Positions 51,540-59,670 of a stretch of DNA of 64,000 nucleotides are shown in pieces. The stretch is from an uncultured Alistipes sp. (GTDB lineage Bacteria > Bacteroidota > Bacteroidia > Bacteroidales > Rikenellaceae), in assembly GCA_947591475.1 (NCBI GenBank), contig CANQDE010000005.1, forward strand, positions 151,698 to 215,697. The letters run 5' to 3'. A program made the translations under genes and the position numbers. Every line of letters begins with the position of its first letter. The stretch's first letter is position 1. Below the pieces are notes generated by a model. That model was not told where the DNA came from, made no database searches, and saw only the letters and a list, made by a program, of their open reading frames with translations.

Positions 51540-51638
51540 CATCCGCCCCTCGGTGCTCGCCGCCACAGGCGGCGTATGCTGATTTGACCCACCCCCAAAC
51601 CCCCGCCTTGGCGGGGGCTTCGGTCGGAATGCCGAAAC
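51540..51638. repeat. 99-bp direct repeat (family C), copy downstream of gpmA
   Basis: Same order of blocks and same orientation as 50567-50663, with about eight differences. The CGCCGCC-ACA-GGCGGCG and CCCCGCCTTGGCGGGG stems are both kept. Both copies are preceded within about 20 bp by a T-run followed by ACCC. Confidence 0.85.
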
Positions 51639-51674
51639 GAATCGGGAATTCGTGTTATGCGGCGCACGTTTTTT

Positions 51675-51977
51675 CTACTCCTCCTTGACCGTTTCGGTCG
51701 CAACGATTCCGTCCCATTCGGGATGCCGCATGATCCATTGGGCGATGAACCCGCACCGCGGAACCACTTTCAACCGCTGAGCCCGCACATGTTCCAGGAC
51801 GGATTCGACCAACCGGCTGCCCGTCTGCTTGCCCCGACACGATTCGGGCACATAGGTGTAGGTCAACTCGACATAATCGGGATAGGTGCGATAATCGACA
51901 TAGGCCTTTTGGCCCTCCACCTCCATTTCGTAACGACTTTCAGAGGTGTTGTTCACGAGATTGCAATGTTTTTCCAT
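51675..51977 (-). CDS. GNAT-like N-acetyltransferase (YjdJ type)
   Basis: A 100-residue mini-GNAT protein. It has RYEMEVEGQKAYVDYRTYPDYVELTYTYVPESCRGKQTGSRLVESVLEHVRAQRLKVVPRCGFIAQWIMRHPEW, with the acetyl-CoA loop RGKQTGSRL and the Cys-Gly-Phe pattern near the end. Members are small acetyltransferase-like proteins of unknown substrate. It is divergent from mutY, with about 98 bp between start codons. Nothing suggests a dedicated partner. Confidence 0.85.
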   Translation of the reverse strand: MEKHCNLVNNTSESRYEMEVEGQKAYVDYRTYPDYVELTYTYVPESCRGKQTGSRLVESVLEHVRAQRLKVVPRCGFIAQWIMRHPEWDGIVATETVKEE

Positions 51978-52041
51978 ACGTTTTTAGCCGTTCTATGATA
52001 CGGCGAATGCTTCAAATTTGATTCCGAAACGGAAAAAATCG

Positions 52042-52049
52042 TATTTTTG
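52042..52049 (+). promoter_or_regulatory. Promoter -7 element of mutY
   Basis: TATTTTTG ends 26 nt before the ATG at 52076. Confidence 0.5.
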
Positions 52050-52075
52050 TTCCGGAATTCGTCATTCCTGCATCC

Positions 52076-53110
52076 ATGCACACCGTCGCCGACATACTGA
52101 CCGACTGGTACGACCGCAACGGCCGTTCGCTGCCGTGGCGCGAGACGCGCGATCCCTATCGCATCTGGTTGTCGGAGGTGATCCTGCAACAGACCCGCGT
52201 GGCGCAAGGCTGGAACTACTACCTGCGTTTCACGGAGCGTTTCCCCGATGTCGCGTCGCTCGCCGCAGCCGATGAAGATACCGTGCTGAAACTGTGGCAG
52301 GGTCTCGGCTATTACAGCCGCGCACGCAACCTCCATGCGGCGGCCCGCCAAGTGATGACGGAGTTCGGCGGACATTTTCCCGATACGTTCGAAGCGGTTC
52401 GGTCGCTGCGCGGGGTCGGCGACTACACGGCGGCGGCCATCTGTTCATTAGCCTACGACCGGCCTTGCGCCGTGGTCGACGGAAACGTCTATCGTGTGCT
52501 GGCACGGCTGTACGACATCGCCGAACCGATCGACACGGGCGCGGGCCGGAAGCTCTTCGCCGCACTCGCGCAAGAGACGCTCGGCAAAGCGCGGCCGTCC
52601 ACCTACAATCAAGCCATCATGGATTTCGGAGCAACGCTCTGTACGCCGACTCAGCCCCGCTGCGACGTCTGTCCGCTGGCTGAGCAATGCGCCGCGAGAG
52701 CAGCCGGAACCATCGCCGAACGCCCCGTAAAAAAAAGTGTCGCCAAGATACGCAACCGCCGGTTCCACTACCTGCATATCGTCTGCGGCGACCGTACCGT
52801 CTTGCACCGGCGGGGTGCCGGAGACATCTGGCAAGGGCTGTACGAATTTCCGCTCGTAGAAAGCGAACTCGATGCTCCGGAACTTTACGCGACAGAAGAA
52901 TTTTGCAGCTGGGTCGGAAACGACTGGAAACTGCTCGGAAAGGTCGATCTGCCGAAGCACCAACTATCTCATCAACTGATTTTTGCGACGGTCTATCGAA
53001 TCGAAGTACCGGCCTTCACGCCTGAAGCCGCCGCCTGTGCGGTACCGATCGCCGAAGTGGGCGACTACGCCGTGTCGCGTCTGCTGGAACGCTACTTGCT
53101 GAGCAAGTAA
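52076..53110 (+). CDS. mutY: A/G-specific adenine DNA glycosylase
   Basis: A 344-residue base-excision enzyme that removes adenine opposite 8-oxoguanine. It has LPWRETRDPYRIWLSEVILQQTRV (catalytic Glu34), the helix-hairpin-helix LRGVGDYTA (111-119) with catalytic Asp135 in VVDGNV, and the [4Fe-4S] motif C189-x6-C196-x2-C199-x5-C205. The C-terminal NUDIX-like 8-oxoG-recognition domain (GDIWQGLYEFPLVE) is present. Its last 19 bp overlap the 3' end of the convergent antiporter gene. Confidence 0.97.
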   Translation: MHTVADILTDWYDRNGRSLPWRETRDPYRIWLSEVILQQTRVAQGWNYYLRFTERFPDVASLAAADEDTVLKLWQGLGYYSRARNLHAAARQVMTEFGGHFPDTFEAVRSLRGVGDYTAAAICSLAYDRPCAVVDGNVYRVLARLYDIAEPIDTGAGRKLFAALAQETLGKARPSTYNQAIMDFGATLCTPTQPRCDVCPLAEQCAARAAGTIAERPVKKSVAKIRNRRFHYLHIVCGDRTVLHRRGAGDIWQGLYEFPLVESELDAPELYATEEFCSWVGNDWKLLGKVDLPKHQLSHQLIFATVYRIEVPAFTPEAAACAVPIAEVGDYAVSRLLERYLLSK

Positions 53111-54048
53111 GCGAGGTAAGCAATGTAAATCGCTAAGAAAATCGCCCCCTCCGTACGGTCGATCGCCTTGCGGCGGAAAGTGAAGGCCGCCACAAAAAGC
53201 ACCGCCGCACTCAACACGACCATCGACACGTCGACAATCGTGATGCTGCCCAACGAAAGCGGACGAATGGTCGCACTCAGGCCCAGAATCAACAGGATAT
53301 TGGCGATATTCGAACCGAGCACGTTGCCCAATGCCATTTCGGCCCGTCCCTTCAACAACGACACGACCGACGAGGCCAATTCGGGCAGGGAGGTGCCTCC
53401 GGCAACGAGCGTAATGGCGATGACCGATTCGCTCACACCCAGACTGCGGGCGATTCGGGTCGCCCCGTCGAGGAACAGTTCGCCGCCGCCGATCAATGCG
53501 CCCAATCCGCCGACAATCATCACGATAGCGAGCCACAACCGCATGGGCGGTTTTTCGTTCGACGGATGTTCCTCGGTCGCAGGCCGCTCCGTATGCCGCA
53601 CCGTGTACCACATCAACAAAATGTACAACACGAACATGCCGATGCCTTCGGCCCGACCGATGCGGTCAGCTTCGCCGAAACCGAGCATCCGGTCGCAAGC
53701 CACGAACAACAGCAGCAACGCACCGATCATTCCGAAAGGAATATCGCGCCGGATGTTGCCCGAAGTGAGCGGCAGCGGCCGAATCAAGGCGCAAATGCCG
53801 ACGATGACGAACACATTGAAGATATTGGAACCGACCACGTTGCCGATTGCCACATCGGTCTTTCCGGCAATCGCGGAGAGCACCGAAACGACCAACTCGG
53901 GGGTCGACGTCCCGACGGCGATGACCGTCAACCCGATGATGAATTCCGGAACGCGGAACCGTTTGGCCACGGCGGCCGAACCGTCGGTCAAGAAATTGGC
54001 CCCGCCGAGGATCAGAACGAGACCGAGCACTAAATAAAGAATGGTCAT
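53092..54048 (-). CDS. Calcium/sodium antiporter (YrbG-like, CaCA superfamily)
   Basis: A 318-residue membrane protein with two inverted halves of five helices each, each carrying an alpha-repeat: TVIAVGTSTPELVVSVLSAIAGKTDVAIGNVVGSNIFNVFVIVG and TLVAGGTSLPELASSVVSLLKGRAEMALGNVLGSNIANILLILG. The acidic ion-binding residues in (S/T)PEL are intact in both. It exchanges Ca2+ for Na+ or H+; in this organism the Na+ gradient made by Nqr could drive it (inference). It overlaps the 3' end of mutY on the opposite strand. zupT lies 12 bp upstream, so they may be co-transcribed. Confidence 0.93.
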   Translation of the reverse strand: MTILYLVLGLVLILGGANFLTDGSAAVAKRFRVPEFIIGLTVIAVGTSTPELVVSVLSAIAGKTDVAIGNVVGSNIFNVFVIVGICALIRPLPLTSGNIRRDIPFGMIGALLLLFVACDRMLGFGEADRIGRAEGIGMFVLYILLMWYTVRHTERPATEEHPSNEKPPMRLWLAIVMIVGGLGALIGGGELFLDGATRIARSLGVSESVIAITLVAGGTSLPELASSVVSLLKGRAEMALGNVLGSNIANILLILGLSATIRPLSLGSITIVDVSMVVLSAAVLFVAAFTFRRKAIDRTEGAIFLAIYIAYLAYLLSK

Positions 54049-54060
54049 AAAGCAATCCGA

Positions 54061-54864
54061 CTATTTCAACATCAACAAGCTAACGGCCATCAAGGCCATC
54101 CCCGAAACGACCCCGTAAATCGCCGTATGCGCCTCGCCGTATTCGCGGGCGGCGGGCAGCAATTCGTCGATGGAGATAAAGACCATGATTCCGGCGACGC
54201 CCGCCAGCACACAACCCATCAGTGTAGGGGTCATGAAGGGCATCAGAACCGCCCAAGCCAGCAACGCGCCGACCGGCTCGGCCAATCCTGACAACAACGA
54301 TAACAAAAAGGCTTTTTTCCGGCTGCCCGTGGCGTAAAACACCGGCACCGAAACGGCGATGCCCTCCGGAATGTTGTGAATCGCAATCGCCACGGCGATG
54401 GCGACGCCCAACGTGCGGTTGTCCATCGCGGCCGTGAACGTGGCGATGCCTTCGGGGAAATTATGGATGGCGATGGCCAGCGCCGTTACGAGCCCCATGC
54501 GCATGAGTTTCGGATTGTGCGGACGGCGTTTCATCTCCTCGACGCGGTGCGCCTCGTGCGGATTTTCGACCGACGGAACGATGCGGTCGATGATGCCGAT
54601 CAACAGGATGCCGGCAAAAAAGGCGGCTACCGTAAGGAACTGTCCCATTCGTCCGGTCCACACCTCGGAAAGCGCCGCATCGGCCTGTGCGAACAACTCG
54701 ACGAACGAGACGTAAACCATCACTCCGCCCGACAAGCCGAGCGAAAACGAAAGCAACCGTTTGTTCGTATGTTTGGCGAAGAAAGCGACGGCGCTGCCGA
54801 TGCCGGTCGCCAAACCGGCGCCGAGCGTCAACAAAAAGGGAAGAATCATCGACTGTTGTTCCAT
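54061..54864 (-). CDS. zupT: ZIP family zinc transporter (ZupT)
   Basis: A 267-residue eight-helix ZIP transporter that imports zinc and other divalent metals. The binding motifs in TM4 and TM5 are intact: AIAIHNFPEGIATF and AIAIHNIPEGIAVSVPVFYATGSRKKAF. The C-terminal GIMVFISIDELLPAAREYG is typical. The ATG at 54864 is chosen over an upstream non-ATG in-frame start. It lies 27 bp after rlmD and 12 bp before the antiporter gene, giving an rlmD-zupT-antiporter series on the minus strand. Confidence 0.93.
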   Translation of the reverse strand: MEQQSMILPFLLTLGAGLATGIGSAVAFFAKHTNKRLLSFSLGLSGGVMVYVSFVELFAQADAALSEVWTGRMGQFLTVAAFFAGILLIGIIDRIVPSVENPHEAHRVEEMKRRPHNPKLMRMGLVTALAIAIHNFPEGIATFTAAMDNRTLGVAIAVAIAIHNIPEGIAVSVPVFYATGSRKKAFLLSLLSGLAEPVGALLAWAVLMPFMTPTLMGCVLAGVAGIMVFISIDELLPAAREYGEAHTAIYGVVSGMALMAVSLLMLK

Positions 54865-54891
54865 CGCTTCGGGCAACGTACAAAAAAGGTG

Positions 54892-56319
54892 CTATGGTTG
54901 CGGATCGGTATCGCGGCGCACAAGTTTCACGACATTCTCCACATGGTGCGTATGGGGGAACATATCGACCGGCTGCACCGCGACGACCCGATAATCGGCA
55001 TCGAACAAGGCCAAGTCGCGCGCCTGCGTGGCAGGATTACAGCTCACGTAGACGATTCGCGACGGTGCAGCCCGCCGAATCACCTCGATGACCGGCTCGT
55101 CGACCCCGGCCCGCGGCGGATCGAGAATGATGACGTCGGGATGACCGTTGCGACTTACGAAGTCGTCGTTCAGCACTTCTTTCATGTCGCCCGCATAGAA
55201 AACCGTGTTGCCGATTCCGTTCAACTCCGAGTTGATACGTGCGTCGGCGATGGCCTCGGGGACATATTCGATTCCGACGACACGGGCACAATGCGAAGCA
55301 CAGAAGTTGGCGATGGTGCCCGTACCGGTATAGAGGTCGTAAAGCACCTCGTCGGGTTGCAGGTCGGCAAACGAACGCGCCACCTTGTAGAGTTCGTAGG
55401 CCTGCGTCGAATTGGTCTGATAGAAGGATTTCGGCCCCACCTTGAAGTGCAGCCCCTCCATCTCCTCGACGATATGGTCTTTGCCGCGATACAGCACGGG
55501 GTCGAGATCGGCCGTCGAATCGTTGAGTTTCGTATTGACGACGTAGAACAACGAGGTGATTTCGAGAAATACGGTTGCAAGATGCTCCAACAAAGCGTTG
55601 ATTTTCGGCTGGTCGTCCGCACCGAACACCACGACGACCATCACTTCGCCGGTCGAAGCGGTACGGACGGTCAGATTGCGCATCAAGCCCGTATGCTCGC
55701 GGGCGTTGTGGAACGTGTATCCGTGTTCGAGGCAGAAGCGTTTGACCTCCGAGCGGATTCCGTTCGACGGGTCGGGCTGCAACCAGCATTTGCGAATGTC
55801 CAATACCTTGTCGAACCGGTCGGGAATGTGGAATCCGACCGCTGGCCCGGCTTCAAGTTCGCCGGCGGCGGCAATCTCCTCGCGCGTCAACCACCGGCGG
55901 TCGGCGAAGGTGAATTCCAGCTTGTTACGATAGAATTGCGTTCGGGCCGACCCCAGACAAGGAGCGATTTCGGGCAATTCGATCTTCCCGATGCGGGTCA
56001 GCTGATCGCGCACTTGGGCGATCTTGAAAGCTAATTGCTCGTCGTAGGGCAGACTTTGCCATTTGCAACCGCCGCATGCGCCGAAATGTTCGCAAAACGG
56101 CTCGGCACGCTTCGGAGATTTCCGCACGTAACGGACGACGTATCCCTCCATGTACCGCCGACGTTTGCAACGGATCTGCACATCGACCACATCGCCCGGG
56201 ACGGTCATCGGGACGAATACGACGACGTCGTTCCAACGGCCCATCGCCTTGCCTTCGGCGGCGAGCGTCGTGATTTCGAGCCCTTCGATCAGCGGATAAT
56301 TCGCTTTTTTTCTTGCCAT
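54892..56319 (-). CDS. rlmD: 23S rRNA (uracil-5-)-methyltransferase RlmD family
   Basis: A 475-residue SAM-dependent RNA methyltransferase of the TrmA/RlmD family. It has an N-terminal TRAM domain (IEGLEITTLAAEGKAMGRWNDVVVFVPMTVPGDVVDVQI), the iron-sulfur cysteines in EPFCEHFGACGGCKWQ, the SAM motif YDLYTGTGTIANFCA, ILDPPRAG and the nucleophile Cys in YVSCNPAT. RlmD methylates U1939 of 23S rRNA in E. coli; TrmA-type or dual specificity is possible. The ATG at 56319 is used; the upstream in-frame part crosses the promoter. Confidence 0.9.
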   Translation of the reverse strand: MARKKANYPLIEGLEITTLAAEGKAMGRWNDVVVFVPMTVPGDVVDVQIRCKRRRYMEGYVVRYVRKSPKRAEPFCEHFGACGGCKWQSLPYDEQLAFKIAQVRDQLTRIGKIELPEIAPCLGSARTQFYRNKLEFTFADRRWLTREEIAAAGELEAGPAVGFHIPDRFDKVLDIRKCWLQPDPSNGIRSEVKRFCLEHGYTFHNAREHTGLMRNLTVRTASTGEVMVVVVFGADDQPKINALLEHLATVFLEITSLFYVVNTKLNDSTADLDPVLYRGKDHIVEEMEGLHFKVGPKSFYQTNSTQAYELYKVARSFADLQPDEVLYDLYTGTGTIANFCASHCARVVGIEYVPEAIADARINSELNGIGNTVFYAGDMKEVLNDDFVSRNGHPDVIILDPPRAGVDEPVIEVIRRAAPSRIVYVSCNPATQARDLALFDADYRVVAVQPVDMFPHTHHVENVVKLVRRDTDPQP

Positions 56320-56338
56320 GAGATTCGATTTTTCGGGA

Positions 56339-56418
56339 CAAAGATACGAATAAGCGAGGGTACAAACAAGTAAACTTGTTTGTACCGAGCGGAAGTATCT
56401 TCGGCGAAGCCAAAGGTA
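56339..56418 (-). repeat. Promoter-bearing dispersed repeat (family A), copy 2, upstream of rlmD
   Basis: Read on the minus strand this gives TACCTTTGGCTTCGCCGAAG, then ATACTTCCGCTCGG, CAAACAAGTTTACTTGTTTG (an added 10-bp-armed palindrome) and TTCGTATCTTTG. The order matches 4025-4111 upstream of tatD. The terminal TATCTTTG (56339-56346) points into rlmD, 19 nt before its ATG, and is its likely promoter. Confidence 0.7.
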
Positions 56419-56601
56419 GAAAGAATCGGTCAATTCGATGCGCTTCACGACAGAAAACCGCCGAATGAACGGATACCTATATTATATATAGGTGCGAAAA
56501 GCGATTCGAACCACAACGCAATCTGCCGCACAAGAAACCGCTTGCAAAATCAGAAACACGGTAGACGGCCATCGCGCTAATAAAATTATCGTTTATTAAA
56601 T

Positions 56602-56683
56602 GCGGCTCTCCAGAGCCGCGCGAGCCGCAGCCTCGGCGGGCGAAGGCTCGCTATGCTCACCTCGCAGGCCGCGTCCCGCGATA
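56602..56683. repeat. GC-rich dispersed intergenic repeat (family B), copy 4
   Basis: GCGGCTCTCCAGAGCCGCGC, GAGCCGCAGCCTCGGCGGGC, GAAGGCTCGC, CTCGCAGGCCGCGTCCCGCG. It is closest to the copy at 13707. It sits in the 590-bp rlmD/MBL gap (56320-56909), which holds no supported gene but three repeats. Confidence 0.75.
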
Positions 56684-56740
56684 TTCTTAATCATCGAAGA
56701 TACTGCGCCTCGGCAAAAGTAAACCGGAAGCGAAGAGGAC

Positions 56741-56877
56741 CGTCGAAAACAAAATAACGGTCTCCCGCGCTAATAAAAACTCGGCTTTTTCGTATCTTTG
56801 ACTGCGTCGAAGATATTGCGCCTCGGCAAAAAATACAAACAAGTTTGTTTTTTTGCGCTCGGCTTTTGTTATCTTTG
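56741..56877 (+). repeat. Promoter-bearing dispersed repeat (family A), copy 3, upstream of the MBL-fold hydrolase gene
   Basis: Full-length match to 3963-4111, with a ~7-bp and a few smaller gaps. It has two TATCTTTG elements (56793-56800 and 56870-56877). The second ends 32 nt before the ATG at 56910. A further partial unit (CGAAGATACTGCGCCTCGGC) just upstream, at 56694-56713, shows that the element can also occur in tandem. Confidence 0.75.
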
Positions 56878-56909
56878 CGAAAACGAATGTTTCGCAAAAC
56901 TGTAAATCC

Positions 56910-57578
56910 ATGAAAATCGCTGCGCTGACTTTCAATCCGATTCAGGAAAACACCTATATCGCATGGGACGATACGGCGGAATGCGTCATCATCGACGCCG
57001 GCAATGCCTCGCCCCGCGAAGACGCGGCCTTGGACAACTTCATCGCCGAACACGGACTGCATCCGGTGATGGCTGTGAATACCCATGGCCATTTCGACCA
57101 TACGTTAGGTGTGGCGCATGTCAAACAACGCTACGGCATCCCGTTCGCCGTGTCGTTCAAAGACCGTTTCCTGCTGGAAGGAGCCTCAGCGAGCGGTTCG
57201 GTATTCGGTGTGCAGGTCGGGACGCTGCCCCTCGGCGATGTCGATTTGGAAACGATGCCCGAGGTGCGGTTCAGCCACACGACGCTGCAAGTTATCCCCA
57301 CGCCCGGGCATACGCCGGGCCATGTGGCACTCTATGAGCCCGAATCGAAGTCGCTCTTCACGGGCGATACGCTCTTCCGCGAAAGCATCGGCCGAACCGA
57401 CCTCCCGGGCGGCGACTATTCGTGGATCATGCGCTCCATCATGGATCGCATCCTGCCGCTCGGCGACGACGTAAAAATCTATCCGGGCCACGGCCCCGAA
57501 ACCGATCTCGGACACGAAACCATGTACAACCCATTCATCGTCGAAGTACTGAACGACGAGGTGAACTACCGGCAATAA
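56910..57578 (+). CDS. Metallo-beta-lactamase fold hydrolase (glyoxalase II-like)
   Basis: A 222-residue metallohydrolase with the dinuclear site H59-x-H61-x-D63-H64 (THGHFDH), His in TPGHTPGHVALY, Asp in FTGDTLF and His in IYPGHGPETDLG. The NxxQENTYIAWD start is typical of the YcbL/glyoxalase II branch, which hydrolyses thioesters or related small molecules; the substrate is unknown. The ATG at 56910 is chosen. Its promoter lies in the family A repeat. trmD starts 3 bp downstream, so the two are co-transcribed. Confidence 0.88.
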   Translation: MKIAALTFNPIQENTYIAWDDTAECVIIDAGNASPREDAALDNFIAEHGLHPVMAVNTHGHFDHTLGVAHVKQRYGIPFAVSFKDRFLLEGASASGSVFGVQVGTLPLGDVDLETMPEVRFSHTTLQVIPTPGHTPGHVALYEPESKSLFTGDTLFRESIGRTDLPGGDYSWIMRSIMDRILPLGDDVKIYPGHGPETDLGHETMYNPFIVEVLNDEVNYRQ

Positions 57579-57581
57579 CCC

Positions 57582-58259
57582 ATGCGCATCGATATACTGA
57601 CCGTCGTACCCGAACTGCTGGCCTCGCCGCTCAACGAATCCATTCTGAAACGGGCCCAACAAAAAGGGCTCGTCGAAATCGTCGTCCACAACCTCCACGA
57701 CTATGCCCACGACAAACGCAAAACCACCGACGACTATCCATTCGGCGGCGAAGCGGGCATGGTCATGAAGTGCGAACCGGTTTTCGAGCTGGTCGAGAAG
57801 CTGCAGGCGGAACGCCCCTACGACGAAATCATCTACACCTCGCCCGACGGCATCCCCTACAACCAGCACGAAGCCAACCGGCTCTCGACGCTGGAAAACA
57901 TCATTATCCTGTGTGGCCATTACAAGGGCATCGACTACCGCATCCGCGAACACTTGATTACGCGCGAAATCTCCATCGGCGATTATGTGCTGACGGGAGG
58001 CGAACTGGCCGCCTGCATCATTGCCGATTCGGTGGTACGCATCCTCCCGGGAGCCATCGGAGACGAAACGTCGGCCCTGACCGATTCGTTCCAAGACAAT
58101 CTGCTGTCGGCACCGGACTACACCCGTCCGGCCGAATTCCGAGGCTGGCGCGTGCCGGATGTCCTGCTGTCGGGCAATTTCGCGGAGATCGCCAAGTGGC
58201 AGGAAGAACAAGCCTACGAACGGACGAAACGGCTGCGGCCGGATTTGTTGGATAAATAA
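57582..58259 (+). CDS. trmD: tRNA (guanine-N1-)-methyltransferase
   Basis: A 225-residue SPOUT-class enzyme that makes m1G37 in tRNAs and prevents frameshifting. It has [39 protein letters not shown], the trefoil-knot SAM site [12 protein letters not shown], the [29 protein letters not shown] block and [18 protein letters not shown]. It follows the MBL-fold gene by 3 bp and precedes lpxB by 7 bp. Many bacteria pair trmD with rpsP and rplS; here it is not with ribosomal genes. Confidence 0.97.
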   Translation: MRIDILTVVPELLASPLNESILKRAQQKGLVEIVVHNLHDYAHDKRKTTDDYPFGGEAGMVMKCEPVFELVEKLQAERPYDEIIYTSPDGIPYNQHEANRLSTLENIIILCGHYKGIDYRIREHLITREISIGDYVLTGGELAACIIADSVVRILPGAIGDETSALTDSFQDNLLSAPDYTRPAEFRGWRVPDVLLSGNFAEIAKWQEEQAYERTKRLRPDLLDK

Positions 58260-58266
58260 GAAAATC

Positions 58267-59394
58267 ATGAAATACTACCTCTTGGCCGGCGAGCCGTCGG
58301 GCGACCTGCACGGTGCGAACCTGATAAAAGGGCTGCAAAAAGCCGATTCCGAAGCGCAATTCCGATTCTGGGGCGGCGACTTGATGGCGGAGGCGGGCGG
58401 AGCGGAAAATTTGGCGAAGCACTATCGCGAAACTTCGTTCTTCGGCATCGTTCAGGTGCTGAAAAATCTGCGAACCATCCGTCGACAGATGCGGGAATGT
58501 CAGGCGGATGTCGCGGCCTACGCCCCCGATGCGCTGCTTCTGGTCGATTACCCGGGCTTCAACATGAAGATGGCCCGCTGGGCCAAAGCGCACGGCATCC
58601 GCACCGTCTACTACATCGCCCCCAAAGTCTGGGCTTGGCGCGAATGGCGCATCAAAAGCATCCGCCGATTCGTCGATCTGCTGTTGATTATCTTCCCGTT
58701 CGAACGCAAATACTTCGCACGAAAGGGCATCCGAGCCGTTTTCGAAGGCAATCCGCTGGAAGATGCCATCGAAGCGCGCCGCCCTACCCTGCCCTCGCCC
58801 GAAGAGTTCCGCCGTGCGAACGGACTGGACGACCGCCCCATCATCGCCCTGCTGGCAGGCAGCCGACGCGGAGAAATCCGCGACAATCTGCCGCTGATGG
58901 CCCGACTGTCGGAAAAATTTCCCGACCGGCAGTTCGTCGTGGCAGGCGTTCACTGGCTCGACCAATCGCTCTACGAGAAATACATGGCCGGCAGTTCCAT
59001 CCGCTACGTCTGCGACCAAACCTACGAAACGCTCGCAGCGGCCGAAGCGGCCGTCGTAACCTCCGGCACGGCGACCCTCGAAACGGCCCTCCTCGGCATA
59101 CCGGAGGTCGTGGTTTATCGCACGCTGTGGTTTCAGGTCAAGCTGCAACCTTATGTGCTGAACGTGCCGTGGGTCTCGCTGGTGAATCTCAACCTCGAAC
59201 GGGAATCGGTGGCGGAAATCATCCAGTCGGACCTCGACATCGCCCGAGCGGAACGGGAACTGCGCGCCATTCTGCAAGGCGGCGAAAAACGCGCCCGCAT
59301 GCTGGCGGATTTCGAAGAACTGCGCACCATCATCGGAGGCCCGGGCGCAAGCGACCGGTTCGCCCGACGAATCGTCGAATTTCTCCGTCGATAA
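58267..59394 (+). CDS. lpxB: Lipid-A-disaccharide synthase
   Basis: A 375-residue GT19 enzyme that condenses UDP-2,3-diacylglucosamine with lipid X to form the lipid A disaccharide at the inner membrane. It has YYLLAGEPSGDLHGANLIKGL, FRFWGGDLMAEAG, LVDYPGFNMKMARWAKAHGIRTVYYIAPKVWAWREWRIK, LLAGSRRGEIRDNLP and SGTATLETALLGIPEVVVYRT. It confirms a Gram-negative envelope with LPS. The ATG at 58267 lies 7 bp after trmD; a strong terminator follows. Confidence 0.97.
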   Translation: MKYYLLAGEPSGDLHGANLIKGLQKADSEAQFRFWGGDLMAEAGGAENLAKHYRETSFFGIVQVLKNLRTIRRQMRECQADVAAYAPDALLLVDYPGFNMKMARWAKAHGIRTVYYIAPKVWAWREWRIKSIRRFVDLLLIIFPFERKYFARKGIRAVFEGNPLEDAIEARRPTLPSPEEFRRANGLDDRPIIALLAGSRRGEIRDNLPLMARLSEKFPDRQFVVAGVHWLDQSLYEKYMAGSSIRYVCDQTYETLAAAEAAVVTSGTATLETALLGIPEVVVYRTLWFQVKLQPYVLNVPWVSLVNLNLERESVAEIIQSDLDIARAERELRAILQGGEKRARMLADFEELRTIIGGPGASDRFARRIVEFLRR

Positions 59395-59401
59395 CTTCAA
59401 G

Positions 59402-59440
59402 AAATAAGGAACTGCGAAAATTCGCAGTTCCTTATTTTTT
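59402..59440 (+). terminator. Rho-independent terminator of the MBL-trmD-lpxB operon
   Basis: Perfect 17-nt arms (59402-59418 and 59421-59437; core GGAACTGCGAA/TTCGCAGTTCC) around two A residues, ending in a T-run. Confidence 0.9.
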
Positions 59441-59616
59441 CATGCGCGCGACCGGAAAATTCGTTTGCACGGAATCCGTCGATGAGCGCCTCGCTCGCCG
59501 ACCGTCGGAACCGGAAAAAACGAGTCTCGAAAAACCGCCTGCGAACGACCGTTTTACGTCTCAAAATACCCCTCCGTTTCTTGCCGAAAAGCGCGCCGAA
59601 TCTATCCGGTTTTTTC

Positions 59617-59624
59617 TATCTTTG
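59617..59624 (+). promoter_or_regulatory. Promoter -7 element of the tyrosine recombinase gene
   Basis: TATCTTTG, 46 nt before the ATG at 59671. The remaining 59441-59616 shows no gene and no clear inverted repeats. Confidence 0.5.
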
Positions 59625-59670
59625 CATCACGATTCATCTGTAAGTTGTCCGGTAGTTGTGTGCAAATCGT

